DNA of 64,000 bases from Siniperca chuatsi (taxonomy: Eukaryota; Chordata; Actinopteri; Centrarchiformes; Sinipercidae). Both the position numbers and the translations under genes were made by a program. The first letter of the stretch is position 1, and the number at the start of each line of letters is the position of its first letter. Where the stretch lies: the NCBI RefSeq assembly GCF_020085105.1, contig NC_058057.1, positions 25,493,082 to 25,557,081 of the forward strand, read 5' to 3'. This document shows positions 52,780 through 64,000 of the stretch, one piece after another. The notes under the pieces were generated by a model that did not search any database, was not told the origin of the DNA, and worked only from the letters and a program-made list of their open reading frames with translations.

Positions 52780-53255
52780 CAGTGGCGGAAACTAAGTACA
52801 TTTACTCAAGTACTGTACTTAAGTACAATTTTGAGGTACTTTACCAGTTACTTTGCAGATTCAGGTTAATAATACAAAAAATAATCAACAAATGTAGGAT
52901 GTAATATTATAGATTAAGATAAAACTTCCCCGGGGGGAAATTCACAAGCTGCCCAGCAGATAAAGTAATTAAAATAAGCTCCACCTTTACCTGCAGCAAC
53001 ATTAAAGTGATGAACATATTAATGCATCAATAATTTTAACTCAATAATATAATATACATTATTCTGAAATAGGCCATTCTGCATAATGAGTACTTTTACT
53101 TTCGGTAATTTAAGTATATTTTGACCCTAATACTTTTGTACTTTTATTGAAGTAAAATGTTGAATGCAGGACATTTTCTTGTAAAAGAGCATTTCTACAC
53201 TATGGTATTGCTACTTTTACTTAAGTAAAAGATCTAAGTACGTCCTTCACCTCTG
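52780..53255. mobile_element. Intact non-autonomous hAT-like element with 8-bp target duplication
   Basis: Starts CAGTGGCGGAAACTAAGTAC and ends with the imperfect inverse AAGTACGTCCTTCACCTCTG. Flanks are CCTTAATT (52772-52779) and CCTAAATT (53256-53263), an 8-bp duplication with one mismatch, as expected for hAT. It has no transposase. I recognise this 'aagtacttaagtac' family as common in fish. Confidence 0.82.
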
Positions 53256-53687
53256 CCTAAATTGTTTTTAAGAAGTTAAGAGGTTGCACTTTGGGTAATG
53301 TAGTGGTTTCCATCAGGAGAGGGCGCCACAGATTTATCTGACGAAATGCAATGGCAGGGAGCAGGCAATGATTGTCTATGTAAAAGATGCATCACTCTGA
53401 GGTATAAAAGAGTCATTAATTCGAAGGAACGATTTATCAGAAAGGTTCCCTCAGTATCTCACAGATTAATGTCAGTTTTAGTTTGTTTTTGTATTCACTC
53501 AGTATGCATATCATTTGTTCCACACTGCCTTTGCACACAAAAGTATTAGCATTTCTGCTATTTATTTCCTCAAGCGTTAGCTAGCTAGCTAACATTAGCT
53601 TAGCCTAAATTAGTGCCTCATGTGTTTTCATTACATTCGAGCCACAGAGCTAAGCATGTGTTAGCTTAGCTTAGCCTTGGTCTGTGT

Positions 53688-54303
53688 TAGCTAACGTTCA
53701 GCTAATACTAACCCCAATTTGAGTCACAGAGCTAGCATCCGTTTTTCAGAAAGATAAATCTGTTGACCAACACTTAACAGTGTTTCAAAGTTATTCAAGA
53801 ATCTCAAAGACTAGTGTAATCATCAGGATAAAATATATATATATATATTTTCATCCACTGCACTATAGAAATGAAGGTTAAAAGATGTTTTACCTGTTTG
53901 TAAATTGTGACTATTTCCTGAAATGGTAGCCGGAAATTATCTCCTTGTTCTGTACAAAGCAGAGAAAATGTGTTATTGTGTATAAAAACAGTTCATATTA
54001 TAAAGTAACGTTAAAAAAAAGATACATTCATTTATGGCTGCAGTCTTTGTTTGGTTTAGTAAATAAATAGCAGTTTGGCTAACAGTTTAAAAATCCTTTT
54101 TTATCATGAAGTGGATATATTATCTTTTTTTATTCAGATTAGAAAACTTTAGAAATGTCTGAGGATTCTGGAAATATCTTAAAAACAGTAAGTAAGTGTA
54201 AGTGTTGGGCTTTTCAAAGATTGTGAGATACTATCTTTCAGAAAAACGGATGCTAGCTCCGTGACTTGGGGCTAGTGTGTTAGCTAGCGTTAGCTGTGGT
54301 TTG
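53688..54303. repeat. Fold-back element with ~70-bp arms
   Basis: gctagcatccgtttttcaga (53731-53750) recurs inverted as tctttcagaaaaacggatgc (54233-54252). Pairing extends through the tagctaacgtt outer arms. The AT-rich spacer holds an AT run at 53829-53850. Confidence 0.7.
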
Positions 54304-54639
54304 AACATAACCAACTGATAACTAAAAGTAACATTTGAGCGTAAAAGTTAACTCTTGATCTTTGAAACAGTAGTTTGACAAAAATAATACTAGCCTTTTC
54401 TTTCTTTCACAGTTGGTCTTCCTCAGCAGATGGAGTTTGCTTAGCTAGCTGTCATTGAGAGAGCTCAGCTATCTTGACAATTGAGCTGTTGCCATGCCAA
54501 TTGAGCAAACTCTAAATACTATACTAAATTATATTTAATTTATTTATTATCTTGTCAAACAGTAGCCAAAAATAATTTCTGGTCACTTTTACATATTTTA
54601 CAATTTCACAGGGGTTACCCTGGTTTTTCACTCTAGCTA

Positions 54640-55053
54640 GCTTGTTGGGTTTGTTTGCAGAGACTCTGGCTGTCCGGTCCCTGGAAATGCAGTCAGAGTG
54701 AGACCTCTTCCGGTGGCTCCTCCTCCCCGGTGTGAGCGACAGATTGTTTCTGTGTGTTTGTAGCTCTGATAATCAGATCCGCATGAAGCTGGAGCTGCTC
54801 GGTTGAGCCGCTGTCTGTCTGGGAAGTTCGGAGAGAAACGAGACAAGAAAAAGTCTGACGGTTCAGTCTACCTGCTTTAAGTCTCCCCCCCACCCCCCTC
54901 CAGGCCCGGGGGGACCGAGTACAGCGGAGGAACCGGGACTGGGCTCGTTAAATTCGGCCGTGGAGCGGCCCGAGCTGCCGCTGGATGGGAGTTTAACGCA
55001 CATTTCTTGTTTTCTGCGCCGATGGAAGCGGAAAACCCGCCCTGCTCTCAGAG
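54640..55053 (+). promoter_or_regulatory. prkd3: prkd3 GC-rich promoter and non-coding first exon
   Basis: A GC- and CpG-rich block with C/G runs at 54885-54970 leads to CTCAGAG|gtaacg, a good donor at 55053. No TATA box is evident. Spliced to the acceptor near 56913 it gives a 5' UTR for prkd3. A short upstream ATG at 55022 opens only about ten codons before the donor and closes at TAG if joined at 56914. Confidence 0.6.
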
Positions 55054-56913
55054 GTAACGATGCCTTTAACTTCTCTTTTCATCCGTGTGAATGCAATAAA
55101 AAGATCCTGCGGGAGGAGAGCCTGTTGCTTTATGTTCAAACTTTATACAGCTATACTCAGTTGTTTTAATATCCAGATGTGACAAGAGAAAAGCTACACA
55201 TGTGAAAATCAACCGAGCAATTAATAATAATCATAATTATTATTATTATTGTTATGATTATTATTATGTTTTGGTGTTGCATTTGTTGTTCTGTGGTTCC
55301 CCTGGCAAACACAGGTGAGCAACATGGAGAAACATGACTATTAACGATATAGAGTATGAAGTTTTCAGTAGTATTCATGGTCACAGGGGAAAAAGTCACA
55401 GTTATGAGTCAGTCACATGGATTTTAATGTGTTATTGAACTAAAATCTTAAATTGTCCTTAAAATCTGGAGTATTTAGGACGGACCATGACATGAGAATT
55501 TGTTACAGTACAAAAATGATCAACTTAAATGAAAGGTTCAGGTAAGTTCAGACTTGCAATATATAATATAACATGGCACTCCTTCCTGTCTGTTTTAACT
55601 ACAGATGCTTAAAGGGTCCATTCACCCAAAGCAGCCTAAAATAGGAGAAAATATGTTTATTTGTCTATTGTTTTGGTAATTTGGTTGACCTGAGCGTTTA
55701 TTTTATTGTCTGCAGATGTTTCACAAATCAAACTCAAACATAATGTTATAGAGCTATAGTTTCTGCAGCGGAGGTCTAAACTCTGCATGATATAATATTT
55801 GGCACAATTTGAAATGAAAACATGCTACGACGTGATATAGTTCTTGCAGTAATATAGGAGTGATGTTGAATTCATCCAGAAAACTAAGTTTACTTGCCTA
55901 ATTAGAGCACAGCTGATACTGACAGATGCCATTATTGATATTTGAGGTTCAAAGACTGAAACGGGACAAGGTTTTTGAGTTTGACTAATTCAGGAAAAGG
56001 CCAACAGGACGTTAAAGTTCGTAGTTCGAAAGATTCCTTAAACACAAACATGTTTAAAATAGAAACAGGGCTTCAGGGCTGGGTGATATTTTGGTATTAC
56101 ATAATGATACGTTTTTAATGACCTTACTGCACCTCATGACATTTCCTTTTATCCTTATGTCCCGAGTGACCTTTCGTGTAGGTGACTTTGTAAAGACTTA
56201 TTTTTATCTTCTGATGATTTTAGAAGTTATTACGAGGATACCAAATGAATTTATGTTAAAGGAAAGTGACAGCAGTAACAGTCTGAATAACTGCAACATT
56301 TCTATTAAAACTGTACATATACTATATATAGGGAGAGATAAACTTTTGGGAATAATCCTTTAGTTGCAAATAAACTTCCACACTCTGGTCTAACTTGCAA
56401 CAGTACATTTATTTGCGACGTTTCGGTGCTAGACCTTCAAAGCATCAGGCTTTCCTTCGGCTCGTCCCTCTCCTACACACCTGTCTCAAGAAATGATGTT
56501 GGGAATAATTCTTTAACATGTTGTCTTTGATTCTCAACAGATGCGGCCAGTGAAAACAGTGAAGAGAAACTACAGATCTGTAGTTTCATGGTTGTTTTTC
56601 TGCTCGCAACACGATCCACAGTTCCACGCAGCAGGAGGCCTGCGGATGTTACTGTGTTTTAAAACTCTTTAAAGTTGACCTTCCCAGGATCCTGAGCTTT
56701 TTGCTTCAGGGATTTTTTTGGTTCGTTTCTACCTGAGAGATGCCCGGCAGCGAGAGGAAACCTTTCTTGCAGGATTTTAGTGTTGAGAAATGTGAATTGA
56801 GGCAAACAAGGGGACAGAAAACGCTCGGCTGATCGACAAACCCGAGCAGTCGGACACTTTTTTTGGATGTCGTTCACCTACGACGCGTCTCTCCTGCTTG
56901 CACGACGTCACAG
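55054..56913 (+). other. prkd3: prkd3 5' UTR intron
   Basis: Inferred between the donor at 55053 and the acceptor gacgtcacag at 56913. It holds an ATT-rich simple repeat (about 55222-55266). A fragment at 56400-56470, with the dispersed gacgtttcggtgctagacct-type motif, is probably repeat-derived. Confidence 0.5.
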
Positions 56914-57219
56914 ATAGCAGCCAATGTCAGCCGACAGCAGCCCGCCGCCGTCGCTGGCCTCTCCGCGTTCTTTCCCACCCTCCCTCAGCATGCTGCCCCA
57001 CCCACCCCGTCGCCGTCCCCCAGCCCGCCCGCCACCCTCTGCAGCCGGCTGTCCAACGGCAGCCAGACGGCCCCCAGCCCCACAAACTCACGATGCTCCG
57101 TCCATGGAGTCTCCTTCCTGCTTCAGATCGGACTCACCAGGGAGACGGTCACCCTCGACCCCGGAGACCACTCACTGTCTGCTGTCAGGGAGCTCGTCTG
57201 CTCCATCGTGGATCAGAAG
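56914..57219 (+). CDS. prkd3: Protein kinase D3, first coding exon (partial gene, apparent 1-nt frame break)
   Basis: From 57043 on, one frame reads [37 protein letters not shown] and [15 protein letters not shown] before donor GAAG|gtacat (57219). This matches the N-terminal ubiquitin-like region of PRKD3, closer than PRKD1 or PRKD2, and stops at the family exon border before FPECGF. The only suitable start, ATG at 56924, encodes [11 protein letters not shown], like PRKD3 MSANNSPPSA, but it lies in another frame. One added base between about 56950 and 57043 would join the two, at nearly the human length. PRKD3 is a diacylglycerol-activated Ser/Thr kinase acting at membranes and the Golgi. 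Its C1, PH and kinase exons are outside the window. Confidence 0.85.
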
Positions 57220-57454
57220 GTACATTTCGCAGACTTTATTTGGCTTCTGATCTTTGATCGTAGGGGGTCATTTCTTATGTGTGCTACACTTCCACTATGA
57301 GATTTTCTTTTTTTCCAGAATTCCAAGTTTTACATTTTTTGCCCAAAATGAGAAAAATGTTCTCGTAATTATGGGAAAATATCTCAAAATGATGAGATCC
57401 TTATCTCATAATTACGAGACCTTTTATCTTGTGGGTTTGTTGTAGCCATGAGAT

Positions 57455-57771
57455 ACAGGCCCGGTCACACCAGAACGTGGCACAGCAAAATTCATGCATG
57501 TACTCTATTTTCGCCAGATGTTTGGCTCTAGCATCCTGGCGACATGGTGACAACTTGCAGGGTTTGTTGGTGAACTACTGTAGCTGGCGAGCTAACCGCT
57601 AACCATGTCTCTTTCGTGGAGCACAGTGGAGACGTCAGCACTGTCAAGACGGCTTGGTATTGGTAAACGGCACAAATTTGTGTGTCAAAGTTCATCATTA
57701 AGTAAAACTGGTGGTTGCTCCATTAGAATCAATTGGTTTTGCTGCTTTAAAAGCTAGTCTGACTGGGCCTT
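57455..57771. mobile_element. MITE-like element with aggcccggtcacacc ends
   Basis: The left end caggcccggtcacacc and the right end gtctgactgggcctta are imperfect inverted copies about 315 bp apart. Its right end touches the next MITE. Confidence 0.5.
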
Positions 57772-58150
57772 AAAGGTCCAGTGTGGAGGATTTAGTGGCA
57801 ACTAGCGGTGAAATTGCAGTTTGCAACCATTTGAATACCGCTCGCCTCACCCTCCCCTTCCAAGCGTGCAGGAGAAACTACGGTGGCTGCGAAAAAAGCA
57901 AAAGACCCTATCTAGAGCCAGTGTTTGGTGTGTCTGTTCTGGGCTACTGTAGAAACATGGCGGTGCAACATGGCGGCCTCCGTGGAAGGGGACCCGCTCC
58001 CTCTGTAGATAAAAACGGCTTATTCTAAGGTAATGAAAACACAACGATTCTTATTTTCAGGTGATTATACACTAATGAAAACAGACTTATGAATATTATA
58101 TTTCATTTCTGCCAATAGTTCCTCCTAAATGTCACACACTGGACCTTTAA
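57770..58150 (+). mobile_element. MITE with TTAAAGGTCCAGTGTG ends, copy 2
   Basis: Starts TTAAAGGTCCAGTGTGGAGG and ends CACACTGGACCTTTAA, in inverted orientation to copy 1. It lies inside the prkd3 intron. Confidence 0.8.
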
Positions 58151-58560
58151 CTATGATAAAATGTCCCAAATGAGTTTTTTTTAAATTTGTAAATAAAATG
58201 TGTTTCCATAGAAAGGTTTGCCGTTGCAGTTGCGATCAATTATTGCAAAGCCAGTGTGACTTAGCATCTCGTAACTATGACAAAAGATTTTAGCATTATG
58301 ATCCCAAAGTCATCTTCTTTTCTTCTGTAAACACAATGCGGTTCCACAGAAAACATCACACTATTTTGTAATCTGATCGGTTCTGATTCATACTCTTCCA
58401 GTTCAGTTGATTTTTATATTGGACGCAGAGTTTTGGTGAACCTGGCGTAACCAACTGATAGTTCAGGCATCTGCTCTCAGCTCGACTTTTATCTCTCACC
58501 ATCTACTGGTTTTACCGCTCGCACTGAACACACCACCTGTACTTACTGCACTCCGCCAAC

Positions 58561-58591
58561 ACACACACACACACACTCACACACACACACA
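58561..58591. repeat. Interrupted (CA)n microsatellite
   Basis: CA run with one CT interruption. Confidence 0.9.
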
Positions 58592-59417
58592 CTCTTTGCA
58601 AAACCAAATAGGTTCACCTGTTTTGCAGGGCATGACGGCGGAAAGAGAGGAAAACCCGATGATGCTCTCATTTGAACTTCTTCCAGTAACTCCCACTGTT
58701 GCATTTCCAACCTCTCAGTGACTGATTGGTTGGTTAATTGATGAATTTATTGATTGTTGCGACTGGTCTTTCAGTCAGTGGTTGTTGAGATATTTTGCTC
58801 TGGAGCAAAGTGTTGGACAGACTAACTAACTGTACCTTTCACATGCAGCTTTGTTGTCATACACTTTCACTTGTCGTGTCTTGTCACTGGCTAAGGAAAA
58901 GGTATTTTCACAGGGAATGTCACTTCCTGGTCGATGTTGCTGTGTCAGCACTCTTCACTTCCTGTTTCACAGCTGTGTGTTGTGTTGGAGGAGTAGCAGG
59001 GTGGTCAGTTTGTTTCTCAGTGCTGCTGATTGTTCTCACTGTATATGAATTGATGAGCCTGGGTTGAGAGACCTGTGTCAATCATGGCAAACGTGTCCAA
59101 ACTCTTTTTCATGGAACAGTAAATATTCGAAGATATATATATATAACGAAGATGCACTTTAGACAAAGTTAATTATCTACTGAGAGGTGAACTGTATGTG
59201 GACAAAATGAACTGATTGCATTTTTCTAGAGAGAATTTGGGGGTTTTCTCATTCACTTCAATTCATCTGTGTGTTTTGGTCCAGTATCTAGTGGTCATTA
59301 GAGTAACTGCAGCTAAAAGCGTCAACGCTCAGGTGTGGTGCCTGCTGTTTGGAAAGCTGGTGGTGACTAAAAGTCACGTGATGTGATATCAGCATTTTGA
59401 TTTGCTGTTGCACTCAG

Positions 59418-59560
59418 TTAGGGCTGCAACTAACGATGGAATAAAAAGTAGAATATTTCCCTCTGAAATGTAGCGGAGTATAAAGTAGCATAAAATGGAA
59501 ATACTCAAGTAAAGTCCAAGTACTTGAGTAAATGTACTTAGTTACTTTCCAGCACTGCTG
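59418..59560. mobile_element. Compound hAT-like fragments
   Basis: agggctgcaactaacga, one end of the CAGGGCTGCAAC family, runs straight into an inverted fragment of the aagtacttaagtac family seen intact at 52780. This looks like one element inserted into another and then truncated. Confidence 0.6.
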
Positions 59561-59837
59561 CTTTGTGCTGTGACAGATGATATTTAGGCAGGGTGATGTT
59601 ACGCAGAATATGGGAATATGACAGCTACTTGTGAATTTTCTTAACTGATTTAAAAACCAGAGCAGAAATGTCCTTCAGCAGGTGGAACTAGGTTCCACTT
59701 TGGCCTACAAAATGACATCATCACTGGAATTTTCTCCTTCCTGCTTTTGTGTCCACATCATGGAGCTGTGAGCTCTTGTCTGTGGGTGGATGGAAGCTTC
59801 GGGTTTGATGTGCTGCTGTTATGTCACCTCTCTCCTG

Positions 59838-59839
<2 letters not shown>

Positions 59840-59886
<47 letters not shown>

Positions 59887-59945
59887 TGGTAAAGGGGGTT
59901 AGGAAGTAGGGAAGTTCCCCTCCTCTGTAGTACGACCTCCAATGT

Positions 59946-60002
<57 letters not shown>
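59840..60002. repeat. (GT)n and (CA)n inverted pair
   Basis: GT at 59840-59884 and CA at 59949-60002, 64 bp apart. Confidence 0.96.
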
Positions 60003-60006
<4 letters not shown>

Positions 60007-62479
60007 CCCATCCTGGATTGTTTAATGAAACTCTTTACTGAATGATGACTGTTGACATTGACTCAGATCACTCTGTGTGATGAACCTACAGAGGATTATC
60101 ATCAACTCTGCAGCTCTGCAGCGCCTTTTAGCCTCTTTTTAGCTCGTTGTTTTGGTTTAACAGCACATTTACTGTTCTGTCGCTCTCATCAACCTCCTGC
60201 AGCAGCAGCCGGCAGCTGTTTTCCCAGCTCCCTGCCCAGCACCAAACAGCAAACAGACAAAGTTAGAGACTAGATAGATAAATAACTTGTGAGAAGTGGA
60301 GCAACTAGCAACTAAAGAGCCAGATATTTATTCTCAGGAGTTGGTGGAGACCAAACCAGAGCTAAGAGGAGAGTGAATATTGGACTCAGAAAATCACAAT
60401 CAGTCAGAGAAATTGAACTTGACTTTCATGTATCATTACTTGATAAGAAAAAACATTGTCTCGGTTCATTTTGATGTTTAGGCGATGAATCAGTGAAGTA
60501 GAGCGGGCGAGTGTCCTGATTGGACGTCATGAACCTGGAATCTGTTCTTCTGTTATTCTTGAGTTGGAAAAATATAACTATTTAATTTAAAGTAAAAGTG
60601 TAACAGTGTAAAATATGGGTAGCAAGTTCTTCCCAATGTTACAAAGGTGACCTGCTAAAAAAAACAAACTCTGGTGACATTTACAACCATTTTCCTAAAA
60701 ACCTATTTCACACTCCTGAAATAAAAAGGGATTATTGGATCACAATGACGATAATGATATAGTTCAATGAATATGTAAATAAATGAATAATAAGGTCTAA
60801 AAATGTACAAATAATCATTAGACTGTAAAAAGTTACAGAAAGACATAAATTTGAGATCAGTAAAATAACACGAAGATAAACGAATACAAAGACTGTAAAT
60901 AAATCTGTAAATAAAAACCTTAAACGATCATTTAAAACATAATAACAGCATCTCCGGGGGTCCGAGGGTCCGAGTACTTTTTCCAACACTCATTATGGTC
61001 ATGACATTACAACATTGAAAATCTGACGTAATGCAACTTTAAAGCGGACAGACCTGGTTACCCGTTTACATGATGTCACCCCACCTGACAATTTGGATGC
61101 AAATGAGCGTCAGATATCCTGGTTAGATTTGATCCTTTAGACAGAGCAAAGTAAATATTAAACCCAGACCTGTTTCCTGTTAGATGACATTAGTGAGATG
61201 GAAACTAACCCACTTCCTGGTTCTTATCCGAACAACAGGTACAGTAGGTGCAGGTGAAGCAGCGGCGCTAAAGGTCATTTATATTTTGACATTCAAGGGC
61301 TGCGTCAGCGTCTCAGTTGGACGTATTTTAAATGTGACTGTTGCACTGCTACGATTCAACAATAAAACTTTTGTGCCCTGAATTCAGACTTCCAGGAATG
61401 CACTTCCTTCCTTTGCGTTTTTTCATTTACTTCAACACTGTTCAAGTTTTCTTGTAACTGCCTAGTGGCCGTTAGAGGAACTGCAGCTTGAGACTCATTA
61501 AGACTTGTGCATTTAATCATTCACCCAAAATGTTAGTTTAAACGACAGCTTAGAGGAATGAGAGGAGAGCACAGAACTTAAAGAGATGCTATAAAAAGGA
61601 TAAAAAGTGATTTTATAACACGATTTAGTTTCAGACAGCAGCTGTGTGTGTTCAGGATCAGAGCTCAACTGGAAACGTGGTGCTTTTCTGAGGATTTTTT
61701 GTCTAATGAGAAGACAAATGGAGTTTGAAAAGTTAAGCCGGGATTTTAAAAAGTTTAAAGAGAGTGAGTGTGTCAGATAGACACTGTTAATGGTTGTTAA
61801 TTCAATGTCTTACAAAATAAATGACCGGATTAAACCTCCTCACTTAACATTAAATCACATAAAAAAACCCAAATTAAATAAGACAAATCCAACAACACCT
61901 GCACGTATGACCTACTTTTGTTCATTTTGGGTAAGCTTAGCTGTCATATTTTTCCTTAATTCATATTTTTACCATCATTGTCATTAATATAATCCAGTTT
62001 CATTCACCCTAATGGTTAATAAGTTAATAGGTCAATAGGTTTTAAAACCATTTTCTTTTTGTTATTCAGTTCTTCTCAAATTGATGATTAAAGTTTCTAC
62101 ACATGATTTATACATATTGAACATACTGACAGAAAAGTGGAATGTGGGAGTAAGACAGAAAGAGGAATCTGATCATTTGTCAAATGCAATAAATGAGAAA
62201 CTATGACACTTTATTATCGTTTTGTTTTTTCACCGATTGTGCAATGAAATTCAAATTCAGCTGATAAATCATGTGTTTTATTCATTTCTCAACCCCTGTA
62301 AATAATGTTTTGATCACTTGTTGACCAGGGCTGGTATGTTTCAGCCTCTCAGACATAAAGTTTGGTCTTAAATGCGTCAAAAAGAATGACGTAATATTGC
62401 TTTTATTCTTCTAATTAAGAATAAGTACCATACAGATACTTTGGTTTATGACCAAATTCCTGCAGAACTAATGACATTC

Positions 62480-62590
62480 CCATCAGCCTCAGCTGTACTT
62501 AGCGTTTAGTGCTAATTAGCAAATGTTAGCATGCTAACACACCAAACTAAGGTAGGGATCATGGTAAACATTATACCTGCTAAACATAAG
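62480..62590 (+). repeat. Dispersed 'gctaattagcaaatgtta' repeat, copy 2
   Basis: Reads gtgctaattagcaaatgtta and catggtaaacattatacctg. A related region is at 37210-37300. Confidence 0.6.
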
Positions 62591-63605
62591 CAGAGAGTTC
62601 TCTGTGAGTTTCTCCTGGTGTATTTCTGCTGTAAATATTCACTGTCTCAACCACAGATTTATTTAGGCTTTTCCATAGATTAATCAATTATTAGGTTTAG
62701 ATAAAGATGAGTGAAAGACTGATATAGAATATAGAAATGAACGGTACCCTGTGGAGGATCTGGCCACTAGAAGCGCTACGGAGTGATGTTTTTTACGGGT
62801 GGGTCCCCATGCATGCACCTTCTGTAACATGAAGCCAGGAAGAAGAAGACTGCAAGCTGGCAAACACGGATGTTAGCAATGCACAGTTCAAATATTAAAA
62901 ATAATCGTAAATGTTTTATTTTAGGAAAGAAATACATTCAAACAACATGTTTTTTTAGACCTCAAGGATACACGCATTTTGGTGAGAAACACTGAATGTG
63001 AACATGACAAGATAACTCCGCAGGGCGGCTTTTAATCATTATTTTAAATCTAAAATGATCTTTATCTGTTGTAGAGAAACATTATTATCTGAAATCTATA
63101 TAATGCTGCTCTTTGTTTGACTGATACAGTTGTATAGTAATATAATTAACAGAATTCTGTTTTGCTTTAACTTTGCCATAAGTTTTCCTCAGTTAGTGTT
63201 ACAACTGCTGGGGATCTCAAACCTTTTTATTTCTCAGTAAAACATGGTGGATGTGTCCTTCTTTCCACTGGCCTTTACAGAGCAGTTTGTTTTCTTCCTC
63301 TTTGGTTTTTGTGCAGTGTATGTGTTTTTAGTTTTGGTTCCCTGTTTTGCCCCCAGTTACTGGTTCAACTGACGGTTCCAATACTTTCGTCAATATGATC
63401 ATAGTGTCTCTGTAGTTCTGTATATACGTCTATAAAATCTGTTAACATGGTTTTGATATCCTTTTCACTCATGGACAGATAAACAGGACATTTGCTGCTG
63501 TTTTGAACTTTATCAATGATGCATCACAGCTTAAACCAGCTGGCTTAGTTTCTGTGGTCGTGTTTCTGCTGAATGAATCCAGAGGAAACACTGAGGTCAC
63601 TTTAA

Positions 63606-63607
<2 letters not shown>

Positions 63608-63677
<70 letters not shown>

Positions 63678-63777
63678 TATACTGAGGTATCTCAGGAGGA
63701 ACTACTGTATGTTGTTGTGGTCACAGTGACAGATTTGGAGCATAAAGCACTGTGTGTGTGTAGGGCAGTGATTTATT

Positions 63778-63825
<48 letters not shown>
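63608..63825. repeat. (CA)n and (TG)n inverted pair
   Basis: CA at 63608-63673 and TG at 63780-63825, 106 bp apart. Confidence 0.96.
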
Positions 63826-63828
<3 letters not shown>

Positions 63829-64000
63829 CCTGATAGTGATGCTGTAACACTGAGGAGATAAACTCTTGTCTTCTCCCTGTGTTGGTCCACAGGAAGAGCA
63901 AGGTACTAACAGGGTTTGATTCCCTCTGTGGTTTGATTTTTTAAAGGCATCTTGGTCCCTTTTAGCCATTTTGGTCCAGACTGAAATATCTCAACAACTA

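Larger units (their letters stand above)
48356..54639. other. Intergenic region between divergent cnksr3 and prkd3
   Basis: No gene is supported on either strand. Contains LINE or SINE-like fragments (48455-48860, 50636-50750), the intact hAT-like element at 52780-53255 and a fold-back element at 53688-54303. Segments 48870-50630 and 50760-52770 are AT-rich and otherwise unremarkable. Confidence 0.65.
57220..64000 (+). other. prkd3: prkd3 intron after first coding exon, open at window end
   Basis: No exon encoding the expected FPECGF continuation was found. Contents are two adjoining MITEs (57455-58150), CA/TG tracts near 58561, 59840-60002 and 63608-63825, a hAT fragment at 59418-59560, and fragments of a dispersed repeat near 58767, 62480 and 63945. 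Confidence 0.65.

Noticed and set aside
56898..57257. Third open frame through the prkd3 exon (reads [14 protein letters not shown])
   Set aside because: All three frames are open because the exon is GC-rich; only the SRLSNGS...SIVDQK frame matches a family.

Overview
This window is teleost (probably percomorph fish) nuclear DNA. It has small vertebrate-type exons with GT/AG borders, kilobase introns, long CA/TG microsatellites and many short non-autonomous DNA-transposon copies of kinds I recognise from fish genomes. No bacterial, viral or organellar genes were seen. All identifications rest on reading translated exons against remembered family sequences; no search was run.

Three protein genes are visible. 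(1) cnksr3 (connector enhancer of KSR 3) lies complete on the minus strand, from the ATG at 48005-48007 to the stop at 8379-8381. I could place 13 coding exons whose splice phases all agree. They total 1,653 nt and give 550 residues in the order SAM, CRIC, PDZ, the CNK2/3 proline-rich region and the conserved C-terminus. (2) Just downstream on the same strand, the 5' end of ipcef1 enters the window. It has a probable TATA-driven non-coding first exon near 2485-2553 and the first coding exon (start of a PH domain) at 346-517; the rest lies beyond position 1. In mammals these two neighbours can be expressed as a CNK3/IPCEF1 joined protein, so their order here is informative. (3) On the plus strand, the 5' end of prkd3 (protein kinase D3) has a GC-rich promoter with a non-coding exon ending at 55053 and a first coding exon of about 56914-57219. 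That exon appears to contain a 1-nt frame break. cnksr3 and prkd3 are therefore head to head, with about 6.5 kb between their promoter regions.

Layout: 1-2,600 ipcef1 5' end; 2,600-8,379 intergenic plus cnksr3 3' UTR; 8,379-14,490 the compact 3' half of cnksr3 (exons 13 to 6); 14,490-28,680 exons 5 to 2 with larger introns; 28,680-47,955 a 19.3-kb first intron rich in transposon fossils; 47,956-48,360 first coding exon and promoter, including a 64-bp tandem duplication; 48,360-54,640 intergenic; 54,640-57,219 prkd3 promoter and first exons; 57,220-64,000 prkd3 intron.

Non-coding structure is mostly mobile-element debris. There is a multi-copy family of about 500 bp with TTAAAGGATAAG-type ends, a hAT-like family with CAGGGCTGCAAC-type ends, one intact 476-bp hAT-like element with a recognisable 8-bp target duplication, several palindromic MITEs, LINE 3' fragments and paired CA/TG tracts. 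I found no convincing undescribed system. The items most worth checking are the prkd3 frame break, the cnksr3-ipcef1 splice-phase question, the duplicated promoter module, the direct repeats flanking cnksr3 exon 12 and the large inverted duplication at 42.6-44.6 kb.
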